The translations under genes and the position numbers were made by a program. The notes under the pieces are model-generated. The model saw only the letters and a list, made by a program, of their open reading frames with translations, was not told the DNA's origin and did no database searches. A stretch of DNA of 64,000 nt from Pisolithus tinctorius (lineage: Eukaryota; Basidiomycota; Agaricomycetes; Boletales; Pisolithaceae): positions 2,666,001-2,730,000 of the forward strand of contig JANFAH010000001.1 of assembly GCA_024663395.1 (NCBI GenBank). The letters run 5' to 3'. Shown piece after piece: positions 21,958 through 33,955 of the stretch; position 1 is the first letter of the stretch; the number at the start of each line of letters is the position of its first letter.

Positions 21958-22612
21958 TGTGAGGAATCTGCATTCCCTGGACGTGTAAGCCCCTATCATT
22001 AACCATTCTGTGACTACTGTTACATCTGCTCCCCTCTCGCGTTCACCATTGTTCATGTGCTACCTTCCCACACCCTTGCTCCCTCTCGCACAATGCTATA
22101 CCTGTGGCTGCTGTGCTCCAGTTGTTGTTTTTCCTCGGACTCTTTCTCTTATCACAGTCTCTATTCCTTTAGTGCTTGTAGTATACCCTTGGCCTCTGTT
22201 TTGGCCTGTCTTCTGTGTACACACTGTCACATGGCTTTCCCTTACTGTACCCTGTCTTACTTAGGTTCTGGGTTTGTCCGGACTATAAAGCCCTGTACTT
22301 AGGTACAGAATGATACCTTTTGGCACTTGGAAGGTCACCACAAGTTTCCTTTACGCTTTGTCTACACCGCATGTCTCGCATTCTGCTGTGCACGAACTAC
22401 ATATACCGCTCGCACCACTTGCATCACCAGTACTATTCCATGGACCACGCTGCACACATCATGAACCACTACCGCTACAAAGCGCCGGGTCTCACCTTCT
22501 AGTCTCAACAGTCCAGAATCCCTTGGGACGAGCTATTCGTTCCCTTCATTTTTTATTGTTGTTATCTAAGCCATCTAGCTCATATTATACAGCTACTTGG
22601 ACTTATCCTACA
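21958..22612 (+). mobile_element. 5' LTR of element D
   Basis: 655 bp, TGTGAGGA ... TCCTACA, with short inverted tips. It matches the LTR of element E (33956-34609) throughout; differences are largely CG against TG/CA in both directions, so each copy has decayed independently. Confidence 0.85.
22284..22289 (+). promoter_or_regulatory. TATA box of element D LTR
   Basis: TATAAA, conserved at the same place in element E (34281). CCCTGTACTT follows in both. Confidence 0.5.
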
Positions 22613-22614
22613 AC

Positions 22615-22631
22615 TGGAGCCCACCATGAGG
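22615..22631 (+). other. tRNA primer binding site of element D
   Basis: Two bases after the LTR end comes TGGAGCCCACC, starting with TGG as expected for pairing with a tRNA CCA end. Element E has TGGAGCCCACCGCGAGG at the same place; element D has ATG where E has GCG, so the apparent gag ATG at 22626 arises from CpG decay within the primer site. The tRNA was not identified. Confidence 0.6.
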
Positions 22632-24256
22632 GATTCTGCTGTCACTTCCAGAAGGCCACTCAGGCGCACTGCTGAACACACCGAACTAGAAAATTTATGC
22701 CTGCACTTTCGCAATCTCAACCTGTCAGAAGACTCTGACATTTTCCGCCCTGTTTCACCTGTAACACTGGATCATGCGCAATTACCTGCTGACATTCCGT
22801 GGGTACTACCCACGATCACTCCTCCTGATATCTCAGCAGATCAGATATCCATCACATCGGATCACCTAGATCTCACTGCCCCTGATTTTCCCAGTGGCTT
22901 TATCCACTCGACTCCCCGAAGGCCCGAAACCCTGCCATCACCTTTAACACCCATCACATCATCTGATTCATCATCACCGATGCCCTCTTTTTCCCATCTC
23001 TTTGATGCCTCTGAATCTATACCCAGGCTCTCAGTTCCATCTGCCACACTGCTGTGACCACTCACTCGGTCGCAGACCACCCATCAGCCAATTAGTAACC
23101 CGCCAATGCCTCTGCCAGCTCGCTCACACACTATACCAACCACTTCGCACCTGCAACCAATACCCATTCCACCCATTACCAATCCGGCACTGCCACCACA
23201 GGTTAACCCACCAATGGCTAATCCTCAGTTTCAGATGCCGCTCCGCGGAACACAAAACTCACCTAAATTTAGCGGAGATTCTCCCGCACAGCTTCTGTGC
23301 TACCTCGAAGACATCGACTTCCTCAGTACTCTCGCTGCTCTTGATGACCATGGCAAGATCAGAGCTGCAATCTGCTATGCTGACCTCAAAGAAGCCAAGG
23401 TCTGGCAAATGCTTCCAGAAGCTGCTCCCGCGGCCGATGACTGGGATGCCTTCATAGTAGCTGTTAAGGGTTTGTACCTGGCTGTGAGGGTGATGACCGC
23501 TACTGCTGTGCAGACTTGCAGTACCTCGTCGAAGAATATCAGTCCAAGCCTATGCAGAACCAGGATGACCTCGGAGAATACCAGCAGAAATTCGCTAAGA
23601 TTTCTGCCCTGCTCATTAAATCTAAAAAGCTTGCAGAGACAGAATGGGATTCCATGTTCCTGAATGGCTTCCCGAGGGCTATCGCAGACTGAATTCATCA
23701 TCGACTCTCCATAGTCTGCACCGACCTCCACCCTGACGATCCATACCTGCTCGCAGAAGTCATCAAAGCTGCCAAGTTCCTTCTGACAGGATCCGCTCTT
23801 CATAGTGCAGTACCAACGATGGGTACTGCACCCTTGCCAGCTGCACCTCCCTTGTTGGCATACATGCCGCAAGTGCCACCTTCTGGTACTGTTGTTAAAC
23901 AGGAATACAACTTCCAGATGCAGCCTCCACTGCAGCAACACAGACCCAGCTGTGGTTTCTGCGCAGACCCCAACCACTGGACGAGGATGTGCACACTCGT
24001 TGAAGTTTATATCCGCACCGGTAAGATCACGAGAGGTACAGACAACCGTCTCTATCTGGCGGATGGGAGCCGAATCCCACATTTCCCTGAATGTAACTCA
24101 TTGAGAGAGGCTGTTGACCGCATCATGGCTGACCGAGACCAGGCCAGCGCACGCACTGCGACGCCTGCTGCTCCGCGCAAGGCACCACTAACCTCTTCTG
24201 CATTGCTCATCCTGAAATTGATGTGCAGTTGGAAATCCAGCCTTCTGCCTTCTTAA
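22626..24256 (+). pseudogene. Element D gag
   Basis: N-terminal Ser/Pro-rich region, then a capsid-like part (SPKFSGDSPAQL ... LKEAKVWQMLPEAAP) and a CCHC knuckle CGFCADPNHWTRMC near 23960-23990. Lesions: a stop near 23057, a frameshift near 23480 where element E is intact (VKGLYPSCEGDDRYC), and a TGA after FPRAIAD (about 23690) that element E shares. The shared stop is either ancestral or a common CGA hotspot. Confidence 0.75.
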
Positions 24257-25448
24257 ACACCGTCCAAGATGCCGATGAACCTGTCACAGACTTAGCCAAC
24301 CCTGACTTCCAAGCATATGTCGCTCAAGCTTGGGCTACCTACCAAGCGGATAAAGGTAACAAGGGAGCAGTCATTCCCTGCAGAAAGAAAGCCCACTTCG
24401 ATGGAGTTGAAATCACAGCTCAACCTGCGGCACGTCCTGCCAACCCTCCACGAGTTGACCCATGTGCAGCCACTGTCAAAGAGGAAATCATTTCCCCTGG
24501 CATTCAAAGTTCATGTGCCGCTCACCAGGCATCCAATCCCTCTACACTTGCACCAACACCCACCGCTACGAAACCATATGTTCCTCCAACTAGTCCAGCT
24601 CCAACACCCACGCACAAGGATCCCATTCCCGTGGCAATTGTTCTGTCACAGATGCCATACCCAGCAACTTGCAATCAAAACCAGTATCGTTACTTGTTCC
24701 CTCTTGAAGACGAAGCCACGCCCAAGCGTATCGTGGAGCACGTACTTGAAACCAGCATTGCCATGCCAGTCAAAGAATTATTTGCAGTTGCCCCAGAATT
24801 TCGCAAACAGTTCAGAGACATCACCATGGCGAAACGCGTCACCACAAACGAGATTGAGGTAGTTTGTAGTGACGATGAAGAAGGAGTACAAGTGAATGAA
24901 CTGACTGGCCACAATCCTCAAAGAACCACGCATGAGTACGGAGACCGCATTATCCGTGGTGATGACAGCTCCATCGTAGCTCACCACACTCTGCTGCTCT
25001 GCTGCATCAAAGCCAAGGTCCCCAGGACCGATGTCACGATCAACTGCATACTAGATTCCAGTTTGGAAATCATCGCCATGCCCAGGCGCATTTGGGAAAA
25101 GATCAGACTCCCATTGTGCTGTGATCATCTCATGACAATGACGTCTGCTAACATGTCTAAAGACACTACTGTAGGCATACTAGAGAACCTGAAACTCGAC
25201 TTCAGCGCTGGCCCAGTCATGCTCCAGGTTCAAGTGATTGAACATGCCAATTTTGACATGCTCCTCGGATGTCCATTCATCTGCCTTATGAGTGCAGTAA
25301 TGAATGATTATCCTGATGGCGGACAGCAGATCACTCTCTGAGACCCGAACGATGGCTGCAAGTACACTTTGCCCACATGCCCGTGGCATGAGGGCTGTCC
25401 ACGCTGCAAGTGCGGCAAGCACTGCCATAGCCACCAAAGTATAGTCAA
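24223..25448 (+). pseudogene. Element D gag-pol linker and protease
   Basis: A Pro/Thr-rich linker, then an acidic region (SDDEEGVQVNELTG) and a retropepsin-like domain. The active site reads CILDSSLEIIAMP where element E has CILDSGSEIVAMP, so the Gly next to the catalytic Asp is lost in D. The flap/back part NFDMLLGCPFI is present. A TGA near 25340 ends the frame; pol follows at 25449. Confidence 0.7.
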
Positions 25449-27212
25449 ATGGGGTTTTTGAATATCGATGATCCACCAAACGGTCAGGGAGAGCCTACTA
25501 AGACATCCTGTTTCCTATTTAGCCACTGTTATCCATTCCTCAGTCCTACTGTCTCATCACTAGCCTTCACTTCGACGAACTTCTCTCTGCCCATGGCACC
25601 CGTACCGCAGAACATACCCACCAGAATACCCTCGCCTGCTTTCACTTTCCTCTCTTCCACTCAGACAATACTAAACCCCTCTGCTATAGCTGCATTTGGC
25701 AGCGTTTATCGACTGGATCCCGTGGTTCGCACCCTCGTTTACAAGCCAGTTGCCAAGAAGGTTCGGATGGTACCTACCCTGATGGCGGAAGAATACTGCA
25801 TTGTGCACAGCCTGCCTGACGACCTGCTTGCTGGTCTCCAACCACTTCCAACCCATCCACCAGACTTTGTTCCGGGCATCCGCTTCACTGCCAAACAGGC
25901 CGCAGAACTTGACCTCGACCCTGCAGATTGGCTTTGGCCAGAAGAACTTAAACTTGTAACTTGGCTCCTTTCGGTCCATGAGCTTGCATTTGCTTGGGAC
26001 ATTACAGAGCACGGACACCTAGACAAACAGTATTTCCCACCAGTAAAGATTCCTACGATTCTGCACATGCCTTGGGTCCAATGCAATATCCCTATCCTGA
26101 ATGCAATCCATGCCCAAGTCATAGACATGATTAAAGATCGCATCAAGTCTGGCATGTATGAACCTTCTACAGCAGCTTACCGCTCCTGCTGGTTCTGCGT
26201 GGTAAAGAAAGACAGAAAGTCTCTTCGCCTCGTGCATGACTTACAGCCCCTGAATGCAGTGACCATCCACGATGTGTCCGTTCCACCCTTTGTAGAACAC
26301 CTCGCAGAATCCTTTGCTGGATATGCAGTGTATGCGATGATGGACCTCTACTCTGGGTATGACCAGCATGCACTTCATGTGGATTCCCGTGACCTCACCA
26401 CCTTTGGTACCCCCCTCAGACCACATCGGCTTACTACTCTGCTGCAAGGTCATGCAAATGCGGTACAGGTATACCAGGGAGATACTGCATTTGTTCTCCA
26501 GGATGAGATCCTGCATCATACCCTGCCCTTCATAGATGACATCCCCATAAAATCCGAGACCACCTGCTATCAGTGCACAGACGGGTCCTATGAGACTATC
26601 CTGGAGAATCCTGGGATTTGGAAATTTATCTGGAATCACTGTATAGTTGTTAACCATATCCTTCAGCGTTTGCAGAACATCGGAGCCACCGTCTCAGCAA
26701 AGAAGTTCATGCTAGCCACTCTGTCTGCTGTGATCGTTGGCCACAAGTGCACCTTTGAAGGTCACGTTCCTGAGGAAAGCAAAGTGCAGAAGATCTGCAA
26801 CTGGCCTGAGTGCTGCAACCTGACACAGGTTCGCAGTTTCCTCAGTGTCTGCGGTGTGCTATGCATCTTCATCAAAGACTTCGCCAAGATTGTGCAGCCA
26901 CTAGTCGCACTCACGCAGAAGGACATACCATTCACATGGGATGAACCGCAATGCGCTGCTATGCAACGACTCAAGGACGAAATTGTAAAGTCCCCCACAC
27001 TCCGAAGGATTGACTATGAGTGCGGTTGTGAAGTAATTTTAGCAGTTGACACCTCAGTCATCGCAGTTGGCTACATCCTCTACCAGCTTGGTGATGATGG
27101 CAGACGGTATCCTAGTCGCTTCAGATCCATCACCCTCAACGAAGTGGAAAGCCGCTACTCTCAGGCTAAGCTTGAGTTGTATGGTCTTTTCTGTGCATTG
27201 CATGTGGTACGC
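25449..27212 (+). CDS. Element D pol: reverse transcriptase and start of RNase H
   Basis: The frame opens before 25449 and runs without stop to the solo LTR. RT: RSCWFCVVKKDRKSLRLVHD, AVYAMMDLYSGYDQHA, and the catalytic box PFIDDIPIK near 26530, with both Asp. The connection (VRSFLSVCGVLCIF) and RNase H start (LAVDTSVIAVGYIL near 27045; ESRYSQAKLELYG) follow. Excising the LTR and one target copy (362 bp) joins this frame to the one at 27571. Confidence 0.8.
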
Positions 27213-27570
27213 TGTAGGGAATGTAATTTCCCTACTGGGGGAATTGTTTTATTTTGTTCATTTTATTTAGTTTTGATTCTAGGAGTTTTTTCTGCTAGTG
27301 GTACTTAGAATTTCGCATTTTGGTCGCTTAGTCAGCACTACCTAGTACTGGATGTAGTTAGTTTTTTTTTTAAAAAATGGACGAGTTACCACAGACGAGA
27401 GACGAGTTTGAGCAGGTCGTTTCCCTGCACCCAGACAGCCCTAGAAGCCTTCAGACGACTATCAGGATCCTTGCCCAGGTTATAGAAGCCCCTTTGGCTT
27501 ACTCACTCCCTTCAGACTCTACTGCCTCAGTTACTTCTTCACCTCATCCTCTTAAATCTAATTTCCTACA
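27213..27570 (+). mobile_element. Solo LTR G in element D
   Basis: 358 bp, TGTAGGGAATG ... TTTCCTACA, with a 4-bp target duplication ACGC (27209-27212, 27571-27574). Element E carries the empty site (GTATGTGTATAC at about 39923-39934), which proves the boundaries. It matches 1185-1520 inverted. It starts with a palindrome around TTACATT and contains an open frame (MDELPQTRDEFEQ...) from 27377 that runs out into the element D frame. Confidence 0.9.
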
Positions 27571-28979
27571 ACGCGTATACATCTTCGGCCTCACTAACTT
27601 CACTGTGGAGGTAGATGCAAAGTATATTAAGGGCATGATAAATAACCCAGATCTGCAGCCTAACATGACGATCAATCGCTGGATCGCTGGTGTCCTCCTT
27701 TTCTTGTTCAAACTTGTCCACATTCCTGTGGATAGGCATGCCAGCCCTGATGGCTTGTCCCGCCATCCGCGGTTGGAGCTCGACCCGCCCGAGGATGACG
27801 ACCATGAGGATTGGCTAGACCGTTTTTACTCTTTCTCTACACAGGTTGTCAATGACCGCCTGCCTCCTATGTCACTTTCCAGTCAAGATCAGCATTCCTT
27901 ACCGCCACCTGCTTATCATCGGGTGAGCCTCCCGCCACCTGCATCCTTTTATCTTGCATTCTCTGCGACTGCTGATGCTAGTAACCCTTCCAATACCCCT
28001 GATGCCCCTACCATTCTGCGGTCCGTGAAAGCTCAGGCACATGAAGCAAAGATAGAAATGATCTGCACATTCCTTGCAACCCATGAGCGACCTCCTGACC
28101 TTACTGATGCGCAGTACTCGTCCTTCTTCAATTTGGCTAGCCGCTTCTTCCTCCTAGATGGCTATCTATGGTGTAGAGAACCACATGGGTGGCACCAGCT
28201 AGTCGTCGACGAATCCAAGCAGTATCATCTCATCAAAGAAGCGCATGATGACCTCAGACACAAGGGTGTCTTCACGGTCCACACGCGCCTTCTCCTTCGC
28301 TTCTGGTGGCCTCTTCTTGTCGAGGATGTGAAGTGGTATGTCCGCACTTGTCATGAATGCCAGATCCGCCAGATGCAGAAGCTTCATATCCCCCCCACTG
28401 TACCCATGATAGGGGGCCTGTTTCATAAAGCTCACATTGACATGATGCTGATGCCCAAAGCTGGCAGCTACTGCTACATAGTACAGGCTCATTGCACGCT
28501 CACCTCATATCCTGAATGGTGTATGTTGCACGTGGAAAATAGTACCGCGCTCGCATCCTTCATCTTTGAGGATGTCCTATGCTGCTGGAGTCCACTCGCC
28601 AAGATTGTCACTGACAATGGTCCCGCGTTTGTCCAAGCCTTAGATGCCCTAGCCACGCAATATCATATCCACCACATCCATATCTCTCCTTACAACTCTC
28701 AGGCTAATGGCATTGTAGAGCGTTGCCACTATGATGTTTGCAAGGCTATCATGAAGAGCTGCGAGAACAATGATCACTGCTGGTACACCATTGTGCATTC
28801 CGTCTTCTGGGCCGAGCGGGTCACCATTTTGAAATCCACAGGTCTATCCCCTTATTTCATGGTACATGGTGTCGAACCGCTGTTCCCATTCGACCTTGCC
28901 AAGGCTACTTTCCTTTTACCCCTATCCCACGATGATGCGACACCGCTGACTACCACAGAACTGATAGCTTGGCAAGCAC
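27571..28979 (+). CDS. Element D pol: RNase H end and integrase
   Basis: RNase H end (TVEVDAKYIKGMINN, HASPDGLSRHP), Pro-rich linker, integrase zinc region (HDDLRHKGVFTVH ... CHECQIRQ near 28245-28370), DDE core: HIDMMLMPK (about 28437), VTDNGPAFV (28609) and SQANGIVERCHYDV (Glu near 28715). It stays open to the LTR-like insertion, after LTTTELIAWQA. Catalytic residues are present. Confidence 0.8.
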
Positions 28980-29295
28980 TGTAGGAATAGGTAAAATAGA
29001 TATACCTAGAAATAGTAATAGTCAGTAATGATGGGTGAGTATAATTCTCGACCCAAGAGGGAGGTTCTCTCTGGAGAAAAAGAAGTGTAGTAAAAATGTA
29101 AAAATGCGAACTCCAATGGAAAACTTAACTCTGTCTGTCTGATAGCTCTTGCCAGTCCTCCTGGCCCTTTGGGTACTCCCCAAAGTAATAAATCTAACTT
29201 CGAAAACTCGCCGAATTGCGAGACTAAATCACCCTACTACTGAGGGCCTGTGACATGTACTGGTTGTTATGGTAAACTGAACTTGCGTGAACACA
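28980..29295 (+). mobile_element. Probable solo LTR in element D integrase
   Basis: Starts TGTAGGAATAGGTAAAATAG, again with a palindromic tip (TAGGT...ACCTA), and may end ...GTGAACACA. A 4-bp GCAC flanks both ends (28976-28979 and 29296-29299). After it, a few codons (HMLSQQ) fit an integrase continuation. The related tip suggests the same class as LTR G. The right boundary is uncertain. Confidence 0.4.
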
Positions 29296-29339
29296 GCACA
29301 CATGCTTAGTCAGCAACGTGGCTGCTTGCCACTAAGTCC

Positions 29340-29480
29340 AGTGGTACAATGCAAAAACAAAAAAAAGGAAATAAAACAAAGAAAACTCTCCACCTCTGAA
29401 CTCATGACCAAGACAGCTTCTCCTAGGGAACTCAAACTCGTTCCCTACATCCGAGGGGTGGTTTAGAATTTGACTGTCCT
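29340..29480 (-). repeat. Short interspersed repeat, SINE-like candidate
   Basis: Shares an oriented block with 52700-52800, including ACATCCGAGGGG and a GTCCTCGGTC-type end. On the minus strand it contains weak B-box-like GAGTTTGAGTTCC, and a T/A-rich tail near 29347-29375. Only two copies are seen here. Confidence 0.3.
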
Positions 29481-30060
29481 CGGTCACTCTCCTCCCCACA
29501 CAAACATCCTTGCCCTCACACCTACTTCCCTCGACCTTTGAACATGGCACCTCGCCCCTCTAACCTTGCACTACTCGAACACGACTCCCTTCTCTCCCAA
29601 GACCTGCTCCCGACTTTGCAGAAAAAAAAACCTCTTGGTCCTCAAATCCTCTCACCCTCAAACACAACCCTTTCTGCCTGCAAAGTGCCACCTGGCCTCT
29701 CGAACACACACCCTGCCTCCTGAACACTCCCCTCAAGGCCCAAACCTCAAACCAAAAGACGATGGAGATAATCTCCAGGCAAGTGAACAAGTGAGTAATA
29801 AATCGAGTGTGGAGCGAGTCAAAGACTGCTCTTCGAGGCACAGTCTCTGTGCAAATGGTAACGTGGTGTGACACAGCGCTGCAGCTGGTACAGTGGACAC
29901 CAGCCCTCTACGAGGCAGCCCAAAGACGTATTTATGTACCTAAAACAAACCTCCATTAGTCATGTATTTACTATCCTTATATGCATATGTGCTCTCGACT
30001 ACTGCTCGTCCTTAAGACAATTTAGCACCAAGAAAAACAACAGAACTCAAAACTACAAAT
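29481..30060. other. Unassigned sequence, one short dispersed repeat
   Basis: Pyrimidine-rich plus strand with many CTCGAACAC-like words near 29570-29720; no supported gene. 29940-30045 resembles 43480-43585 (TAGTCATGTATTTAC-like and TCCTTAAGAC blocks), so it is a dispersed repeat of unknown type. Confidence 0.35.
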
Positions 30061-33000
30061 CAGGGTGAGTAGAATCACCCGAAGGTTAGCACAACTTGGT
30101 TGAACAATGTCACTCGAAGCAAAACTCATTTAAGGAAAACTATATATGACACGCTCACTGGGACTCTCACTACATTGTCCTCTTCATTTTCATACCCTCA
30201 ACTCTCCACACATGCGTATGCTTGACTCCTCGTACCTCATCTGGCACTTTGCCTGGTGGCCGAAGCCCTGTGCTAAGTGTCGCTGAGTGACCTCGAGTCG
30301 CCCATCTTCATTCACCATTATCTCGACCCTAGATACAAAGTATTTTGGCATAGTATACGTTCGAATCATAACAAAAGATATCACCTTAAGTCTGTATATT
30401 CTTGCATCTCCTTCGTTGATAGGTCTTCGACTCCAACGGGTGCAGGCACTAAGTTCACTCGATCTTAGTTGCTGGCCTTCGACCTCGCAGTCAGGCAGAT
30501 GAAGTCTTGATGCTAAGTATTGATGTGCAGCTTCAAACTGTCCATCCCTGTTGATCCTTTTTGCCTTCGCACTTAAGGGCTCTGTACTTCGCAGTAGAAT
30601 ATCCTCGAATCAAAACCGAAAAGGGCACCTTGGCATCTTCTTTTCCTTTGGATATCAGTGACTGCACTTCAACTTGGTCAAGTACCTTAGACCTGTAGAT
30701 TCGTGAGTAGAATGTCATAAAAACAAAAGACAAGAATGAGCGCTCGGGCTCAGTGCCTGAATCCACACTGCCTCGAATGCGCTGTGTGCGACTTCGTTGT
30801 TCCGGCCAGCCTCGCCCCTCCTCAATCTTCGCATATTGCTCGCCATCTCGCCTACTCAAACTCGCTTCGTCTTCTCTTCCAGACATCAGTAGCCGCATGT
30901 CGACTCCTTCGTGTGTCTTAGAATGTTGTGTGATCTCTTGTATCCTCGACAGTCAGTGTCATAGATCTGACCGGGTTCGTTGCTCTCGTTCTTCAGTATA
31001 CCTGTGGGTACTTTGCTCGAAGCTGCTAGTGGACTCTAATATAGCGATCGCCATTTGTCGTAGGTACCTGTTTCCCCTAGAATAACCAGGATGTAAGTGA
31101 CACCTTCCAAATTCAAAATGAAAATTCAAGCTGTCAAGCTCAGGGTCTGTGCCCATCGTGCTTTGCCTCCATCGAATGACACTTCCTATTTTGTGTGGCT
31201 GTCGATCCGCATCCAGTCCTGTTGCTGTTGCTAATATCCACCATGCCACCTCCCAGCCTTCATCATCAAACATCTCATTTCCTTCGACATCATAGTAGAG
31301 CTGTCAAATTGTATTGTGTAGCTTCGATTTGATAGTCCAGTGTTCGTTCTTGTGTGTTGCTTTGCACTTCCACACCGCAGCCACTTGGATGTCGCTCCTA
31401 CCTCTTCGTAGACACTGAACTTTCCTATAGTAATGTAGCTGTAAGCAATATGACACAAAACAAAAGAGAAAGATTGAGCCATCGAGCTCAGCACATGAAT
31501 CCTCTATGCATCTCCTCCATTGAAAGCTTGCTGTTGCTTCAAATGACCACCGTTCGATGATGAGCCGTACCCTTGTCTCATCACATAGCCATTCATATGT
31601 ACCCTGTACCTTTAAGTGCGATGGTTTTCACTCGTACTCATTGTATACCCTTGTAAAGTCTAAGATACCAAACGCTTCTCCATTTGTGATGAAGAACACT
31701 TGTCCATCACTTCAAGAATGGACAACAGGGTCCATGAGTCCATGTGGGTTGAATGGGGTGTTGAACGCAGATAGGATGGATTCAGTGTTGGGTGTGGGTG
31801 TGACATAGGAACTGAGTGTCTGCATCGTGCAGTGATATTCAGTTGTGGCACATATGGGAGGGAGAGCATGGTGTAGAGATTCGTTGAGCTTTGCTGTCAC
31901 GCCCTCAGGGTCCAGTCTAGGTTCGCTTGACGTGGTAGAACAGTAAGGCAGTAGATTATATGCGTTGAACAGCTTCTCCAGATAGGGCACTCGTTCGTTG
32001 ACATTCACGATGTCAGTGCTGTCAAATATGATGCCTGCGGAACTCGTGTAGACAAGCTTATGGACACCGGCTGTGATGGCTGCTTCGATGACGGCTTGGG
32101 TGCCTTCGATGTAACCCCTGAAGTAGACAGAGGGGTCTTTCACACCTCGCCGTAGTAAGGCATTCTGTACAATATATGCAATGCCTGATCTCTCCAATAT
32201 ATCCAACACGTCCTGTTCGTCTGTGATGTCTCCCAAATAAAATGAGACTTCGTGATGTCTCTGTACAATGTCCAACATGGGGATGGAGTCTCCCTTCACT
32301 AACCATTCGACAATGTGTCAACCTAAAATTTTGCTTTGATCAATGGTAAGGTAGGCATCTTCTTCTTGAAGGGACGCAGTCGCAGGTCGTCCCGATCTGA
32401 ACCTTTGTACTGTAGGCGTGTCGACACTCAAGGGTTCGTTGATGCTCTGTAAAAATTCGTGATCCCTAAAATGCGGTAGCTGTAAGTAAAACGGCTTAAA
32501 GAGAAGGCTAAGACTTGGGCCTTCGAGCCCACTCGGCATGGCTTTGATGCTCCTCGCATCTCACACGTCTTGCTGTGACTTTGAAATTTGCTGTTGTACT
32601 GTATATAGATGCGTTCCTTCTTCGACGTCTTCATCTATTCTAATACAATGTAGCTGTAAGTAGAAATTTGCAAAACGAAAATAGAAGCTAGAGCTGTCAC
32701 ACTCATTATCCATCCTCGATGATTCATCGATACTCTGTGAAAACTCGTATTTCCTGAAACAACATAGCCGTAAGTTAAACACTTCGAAGAAAAAACTAAA
32801 ACTCAGGCCGTCAGGCCCACTCGATGTGACTTCGACACTTCTCACACGTCTTGCTTCTTGTCACAACTTCAAACCTCGCCATCGCATTGCCATTTGTAGC
32901 AACTCTCGTATACCAGTCCATGTAGTCACCTTGAACTTGTTTCTTGTGGCCTTCCGCAGCTGTCATAGTACTTGTTGTGCTGTATGTCGATGTGTCCTTT

Positions 33001-33955
33001 CTTCCGAATCGTCGTCTACTCTAGAATAATGTACCTGCAAGCAAGAAGTCGTGCAACAAAGATAAAAACTAGGGCTGTTGCGCTTCAAGTGCGTGAATGC
33101 ATTTCCACAATTGGATGAGTCCATCGACTTCGTGTGTTTCCTGAGCTCTGTGAGTGATGGCAATACATGGCAACTACATCGCGGCTCGAGCCTGAGCAAG
33201 GCTTGCCCAAGAATAGTGACAGTAGCCTTGATGTGAACTTGTTGTGTATATCCATTGTCCCTTGAGCCGTTAGGCCCAGTATTTATGCTCGTCAGATGTT
33301 GTATCTTCAACGACTGCCGTCGCAGATCAACCTGTAGTCCTCACACTCATTTCGTGGTACGTCCGAGTGTCTTTCGTTCATAGTCCTTCGTAGATTCTTG
33401 AATAGCGATTGCTGGGATGTAGGTCGCTCTTTGTCGTATATAACCACTTCCCCTAGAACAGCATAGATGTAAGTATGATGCTTCGAAGAAGAAACCAAAT
33501 TTAGGGCCATCAAGCCCAGCTGGCATGGTCTTGCTGTTCTCTGCATGTCATGCATCTTGTTGCGACTTCGAAATTCACTGTACTGCTGTATATAGGCTCA
33601 TTCCTTCTTCGACGTTGTCGCCTACTTTAGAGAAATGTACTCGTAAGTAAAAACCTGGGAAACAAAAATAAAAACTTGAGCCGTTGGGCTCCCTATCCAT
33701 GCTTGTCCGATGCTGTATCTTCGACACTTGCCATCATAGTTCGAACTGTAGATATCACGTTTGTCTTTCTGCACTCCCATGCTCATGTGGCCGTTGATCT
33801 GCGCTAAGTCTAATCATCGTCATCGTCCCTTGTACCGCGATAGTTGTCCGTTGTAGACATCTGGCTTCCTCAGTGGTCTTCATTGCGCATCGTTTCCTTC
33901 AGACGGCCGTTCTCGCCTCGCATAGCCTTCGGTCTGTGTCAAACATTATCGTTGC
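30060..33955 (-). repeat. Array of diverged roughly 120-260 bp repeat units
   Basis: At least ten copies of a motif recur on the plus strand: CTAGAATAnTGTAGCTGTAAGT, an A-rich stretch, then a small hairpin like GAGCCGTCGGGCTC. Anchors are near 30705, 31085, 31435, 32478, 32650, 32770, 33030, 33465 and 33645. The 5' flanks also repeat (CTTCGACGTCGTC; CTGTATATAG). Spacing is irregular. Read on the minus strand the motif looks like a pyrimidine tract and TACTTACAG/TAG acceptor, so it could be intron-like. An ERG26 relic is embedded. Confidence 0.55.
31620..32370 (-). pseudogene. ERG26: ERG26-like sterol C-3 dehydrogenase (C-4 decarboxylase) relic
   Basis: The minus strand reads HIVEWL..GDSIPMLDIVQRHHEV, then LGDITDEQDVLDIL, KLVYTSSAGIIFDSTD (SDR-type core with YTSSAG) and, further on, SAFNTPFNPHGL and DGQVFFITNGE, all typical of the NAD-dependent enzyme that oxidises and decarboxylates sterol C-4 acids in ergosterol synthesis. 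The Rossmann GGxGFLG box is degraded (IDQSKILG). In-frame TGA codons follow the Rossmann box and precede SDGQVFF, both where Arg fits. The middle (catalytic YxxxK region and beyond) is missing. It lies inside the repeat array, so it was probably captured or moved with it. Confidence 0.7.

Larger units (their letters stand above)
21958..28979 (+). mobile_element. Ty3/Gypsy element D, 5' LTR to integrase
   Basis: LTR, gag, protease, RT, RNase H and integrase in order on the plus strand. Its sister is element E. It interrupts element C. Its integrase is cut near 28979 by another LTR-like insertion; no 3' LTR is found in the window. Confidence 0.85.

Noticed and set aside
29542..29871. Frames on both strands in Ser/Pro-rich sequence
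   Set aside because: Low-complexity CTCGAACAC-like repeats, no domain, no splice support.
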